Notes under the pieces: model-generated
Seen by the model: only the letters and a program-made list of their open reading frames with translations
What the model was told of the DNA's origin: nothing
The model's database searches: none
Translations under genes and position numbers: made by a program
Source: an uncultured Eggerthellaceae bacterium
GTDB taxonomy: Bacteria; Actinomycetota; Coriobacteriia; Coriobacteriales; Eggerthellaceae
Length of the DNA: 64,000 nt
Reading direction: 5' to 3'
Assembly: GCA_947565185.1 (NCBI GenBank)
Contig: CANODU010000003.1
Coordinates: 1-64,000, forward strand
Shown here: in pieces, positions 62,676-64,000 of the stretch
How the letters are laid out: each line of letters opens with the position of its first letter
Position numbering within the stretch: position 1 is the first letter of the stretch

Positions 62676-63944
62676 CTAGGTCCGGTAATCTCCGTTGATC
62701 GTGATGTAATCATGGGTCAAGTCGCACGTCCAGACGGTGGTCTCAGCCTCTCCGGCACCCAGATCCACGTCAATGGCTATCTCTGCATCCTCAAAGGCGG
62801 CAAGCGCTGCATCCTCGTCGAAGGCGAGCGCTAACCCCTTTTCGCACACGGGGATGCCCATGATGGAGATGCTCACATCCTCTTGGCGAAACTCCGCGCC
62901 CGACCGCCCCAGCGCCGCAGCGATGCGACCCCAATTGGCATCATGGCCGGCGATAGCCGTCTTCACCAGCGGCGAATTCGCCACCGTGCGCGCTGCCGCA
63001 TCGGCATCCGCATCCGTCTTGGCGCCTCTCACATGCACATCCACCAGCTTCGTGGCGCCTTCGCCGTCCTTGGCCATCTGGCGTGCCAGATCCACGCAGA
63101 CCTGCTCTAGCGCTTCTTCGAAGAGCGCGAAGGCACGGCTGCCCGGCTCGAAGGGCTGGCTGCCTTCCGGTGCCGCAGCGCCAGAGGCCATGAGGATGCA
63201 GGTGTCATTGGTAGAGGTGTCAGAATCCACCGTCACCTTGTTGAAGCTCACATCTGTCGCGCGCTTGAGCGCCTGGCGCAGGTCATAGGGCTTCACCGGG
63301 GCATCTGTGGTGATGACCGATATCATGGTGGCCATGTCCGGCATGATCATGCCCGACCCCTTCGCCATGCCGCCCACGGCGAAGGTGCACCCCTCATATC
63401 CGATGCTGTCTCCCATAAAGCTCACGGCGCACTCCTTGGAGCGCGTGTCCGTGGTCATGATGGCGCAGGCCGCATCATGACCGCCCGAGCGAGCAAGCAG
63501 CGACGCCGCTGCAGGCGCCCCTGTCTGGAACGCTTCCATGCTCAGCGGCACCCCGATGACGCCCGTGGAAGACACCAGCACCTCATCTGGCGGGCACCCC
63601 AGCGCATCGGCCACGATCTGCCCCGCCTCTTCAGCAGCCGCAAGCCCCGCTTCTCCGGTTGCCGCGTTCGCGTTGCCCGAATTCACCACCACCGCGCGCA
63701 TCATGCCGAAGCACTGACCTTGGACGCTTCCCTCCAAGAGGCGCCTGTTGCGGCGCACGGGTGCGGCGCAGAAGACATTCTGCGTAAAGACGCCCGCGGT
63801 GGCACACGGCTCATCGGCTACCACCAACGCCAGGTCAAGGCGATGCGGATTCATGCGGAACCCTGCGTGCACGCCCGATGCCCGAAAACCCGAAGCCGTG
63901 GTCACGCCGCCGTCTTCGATGACGCTCAATGACGCTGTGCGCAT
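62676..63944 (-). CDS. argJ: Ornithine acetyltransferase / glutamate N-acetyltransferase
   Basis: Cytosolic ArgJ, 422 aa from the ATG at 63944 (AAGGAG 7 nt upstream; three earlier in-frame starts lack ribosome sites). It recycles the acetyl group from N-acetylornithine to glutamate. The precursor self-cleaves at the Ala-Thr bond; the site is AKGSGMIMPDMATMISV, with Thr as nucleophile. Further segments are AAPVRRNR, VVNSGNANAATGEAG and SSTGVIGVPL at the N-terminus and ANWGRIAAALGRSG and YITINGDYRT at the C-terminus. argC, expected upstream, would lie beyond the right edge. First complete gene of argJ-argB-argD. Confidence 0.95.
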   Translation of the reverse strand: MRTASLSVIEDGGVTTASGFRASGVHAGFRMNPHRLDLALVVADEPCATAGVFTQNVFCAAPVRRNRRLLEGSVQGQCFGMMRAVVVNSGNANAATGEAGLAAAEEAGQIVADALGCPPDEVLVSSTGVIGVPLSMEAFQTGAPAAASLLARSGGHDAACAIMTTDTRSKECAVSFMGDSIGYEGCTFAVGGMAKGSGMIMPDMATMISVITTDAPVKPYDLRQALKRATDVSFNKVTVDSDTSTNDTCILMASGAAAPEGSQPFEPGSRAFALFEEALEQVCVDLARQMAKDGEGATKLVDVHVRGAKTDADADAAARTVANSPLVKTAIAGHDANWGRIAAALGRSGAEFRQEDVSISIMGIPVCEKGLALAFDEDAALAAFEDAEIAIDVDLGAGEAETTVWTCDLTHDYITINGDYRT

Positions 63945-64000
63945 ATCAGCTCCTTGGTCATCCTTCATTCCCATCACGCTACCTTGGACCGGCGAACTCA

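Noticed and set aside
63979-64000. 3' end of argC at the right edge
   Set aside because: Minus-strand frames here end at a TAG near 63979-63981 or at other stops, but 20 nt are too few to identify the protein.

Overview
The window looks like a chromosomal segment of a strictly or mainly anaerobic actinobacterium of the class Coriobacteriia, most likely close to the Eggerthellaceae. This is inferred from gene content and was not tested by any search. The pointers are an actinobacterial integration host factor (mIHF), a dcw cell-wall cluster headed by mraZ, a minimal SufC/SufB-like Fe-S assembly pair in place of a full suf operon, a very large 2-hydroxyacyl-CoA dehydratase activase-type protein, a DUF711 (PFL-like) protein, a fused MobB-MobA protein, and moderately high GC with many GTG starts and one TTG start. 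No rRNA, tRNA, CRISPR array, prophage or transposase gene was seen.

Layout. 1-599: a mosaic of palindromes (repeat copy 1). 600-6137: UbiB-like kinase, MazG, an MFS exporter fused to CBS domains, an SDR oxidoreductase. 6277-12125: a split ThrE-type exporter, then on the minus strand pntA-pntB-glutaredoxin-ATP-grasp. 12293-16914: thioesterase, flippase-like membrane protein and lipoprotein (plus strand), the SufC/SufB-like pair (minus), and a YkgJ-type Cys-cluster protein. 16952-22855: membrane protein, MHS-family transporter, L-arginine amidinotransferase and a small alarmone synthetase, all minus. 23176-31656: mIHF with a clear terminator, a small membrane protein, an Fe-S protein, mobBA, recR, ybaB, a U32 protein and two lipoproteins. 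31783-41610: the giant activase, an RlmD-like methyltransferase, a MATE transporter, a DUF711 protein and a WalJ/YycJ-like hydrolase. 41611-42295: repeat copy 2. 42296-52966: the dcw cluster, read from right to left as mraZ-rsmH-ftsL-ftsI-murE-murF-mraY-murD-ftsW. 53234-60324: two EamA transporters, a GT-C-like membrane protein, a LysR regulator and a class A PBP. 60420-63944: argJ-argB-argD, continuing off the right edge.

How the genes work together. The dcw genes and the class A PBP build peptidoglycan. mraZ is preceded by three AAGTG repeats at exactly 10-bp spacing over its probable promoter, so the operon is probably controlled by its own first product. PntAB links proton motive force to NADPH and shares a transcription unit with a glutaredoxin. 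The arg genes supply arginine, the usual amidino donor of the amidinotransferase encoded elsewhere in the window. MobBA and the neighbouring Fe-S protein fit a cell rich in molybdoenzymes.

The strongest unexplained signal is in the non-coding DNA. Two dispersed mosaic elements (1-599 and 41639-42277) consist largely of hairpins whose stems differ in sequence between copies yet stay perfectly paired. Separately, three 63-67-nt near-perfect palindromes, also with compensatory changes, lie at three convergent gene junctions. Both patterns imply selection on folded RNA or single-stranded DNA. Gene starts were reassigned by eye from Shine-Dalgarno spacing and family N-termini, and membrane-segment counts are also by eye.
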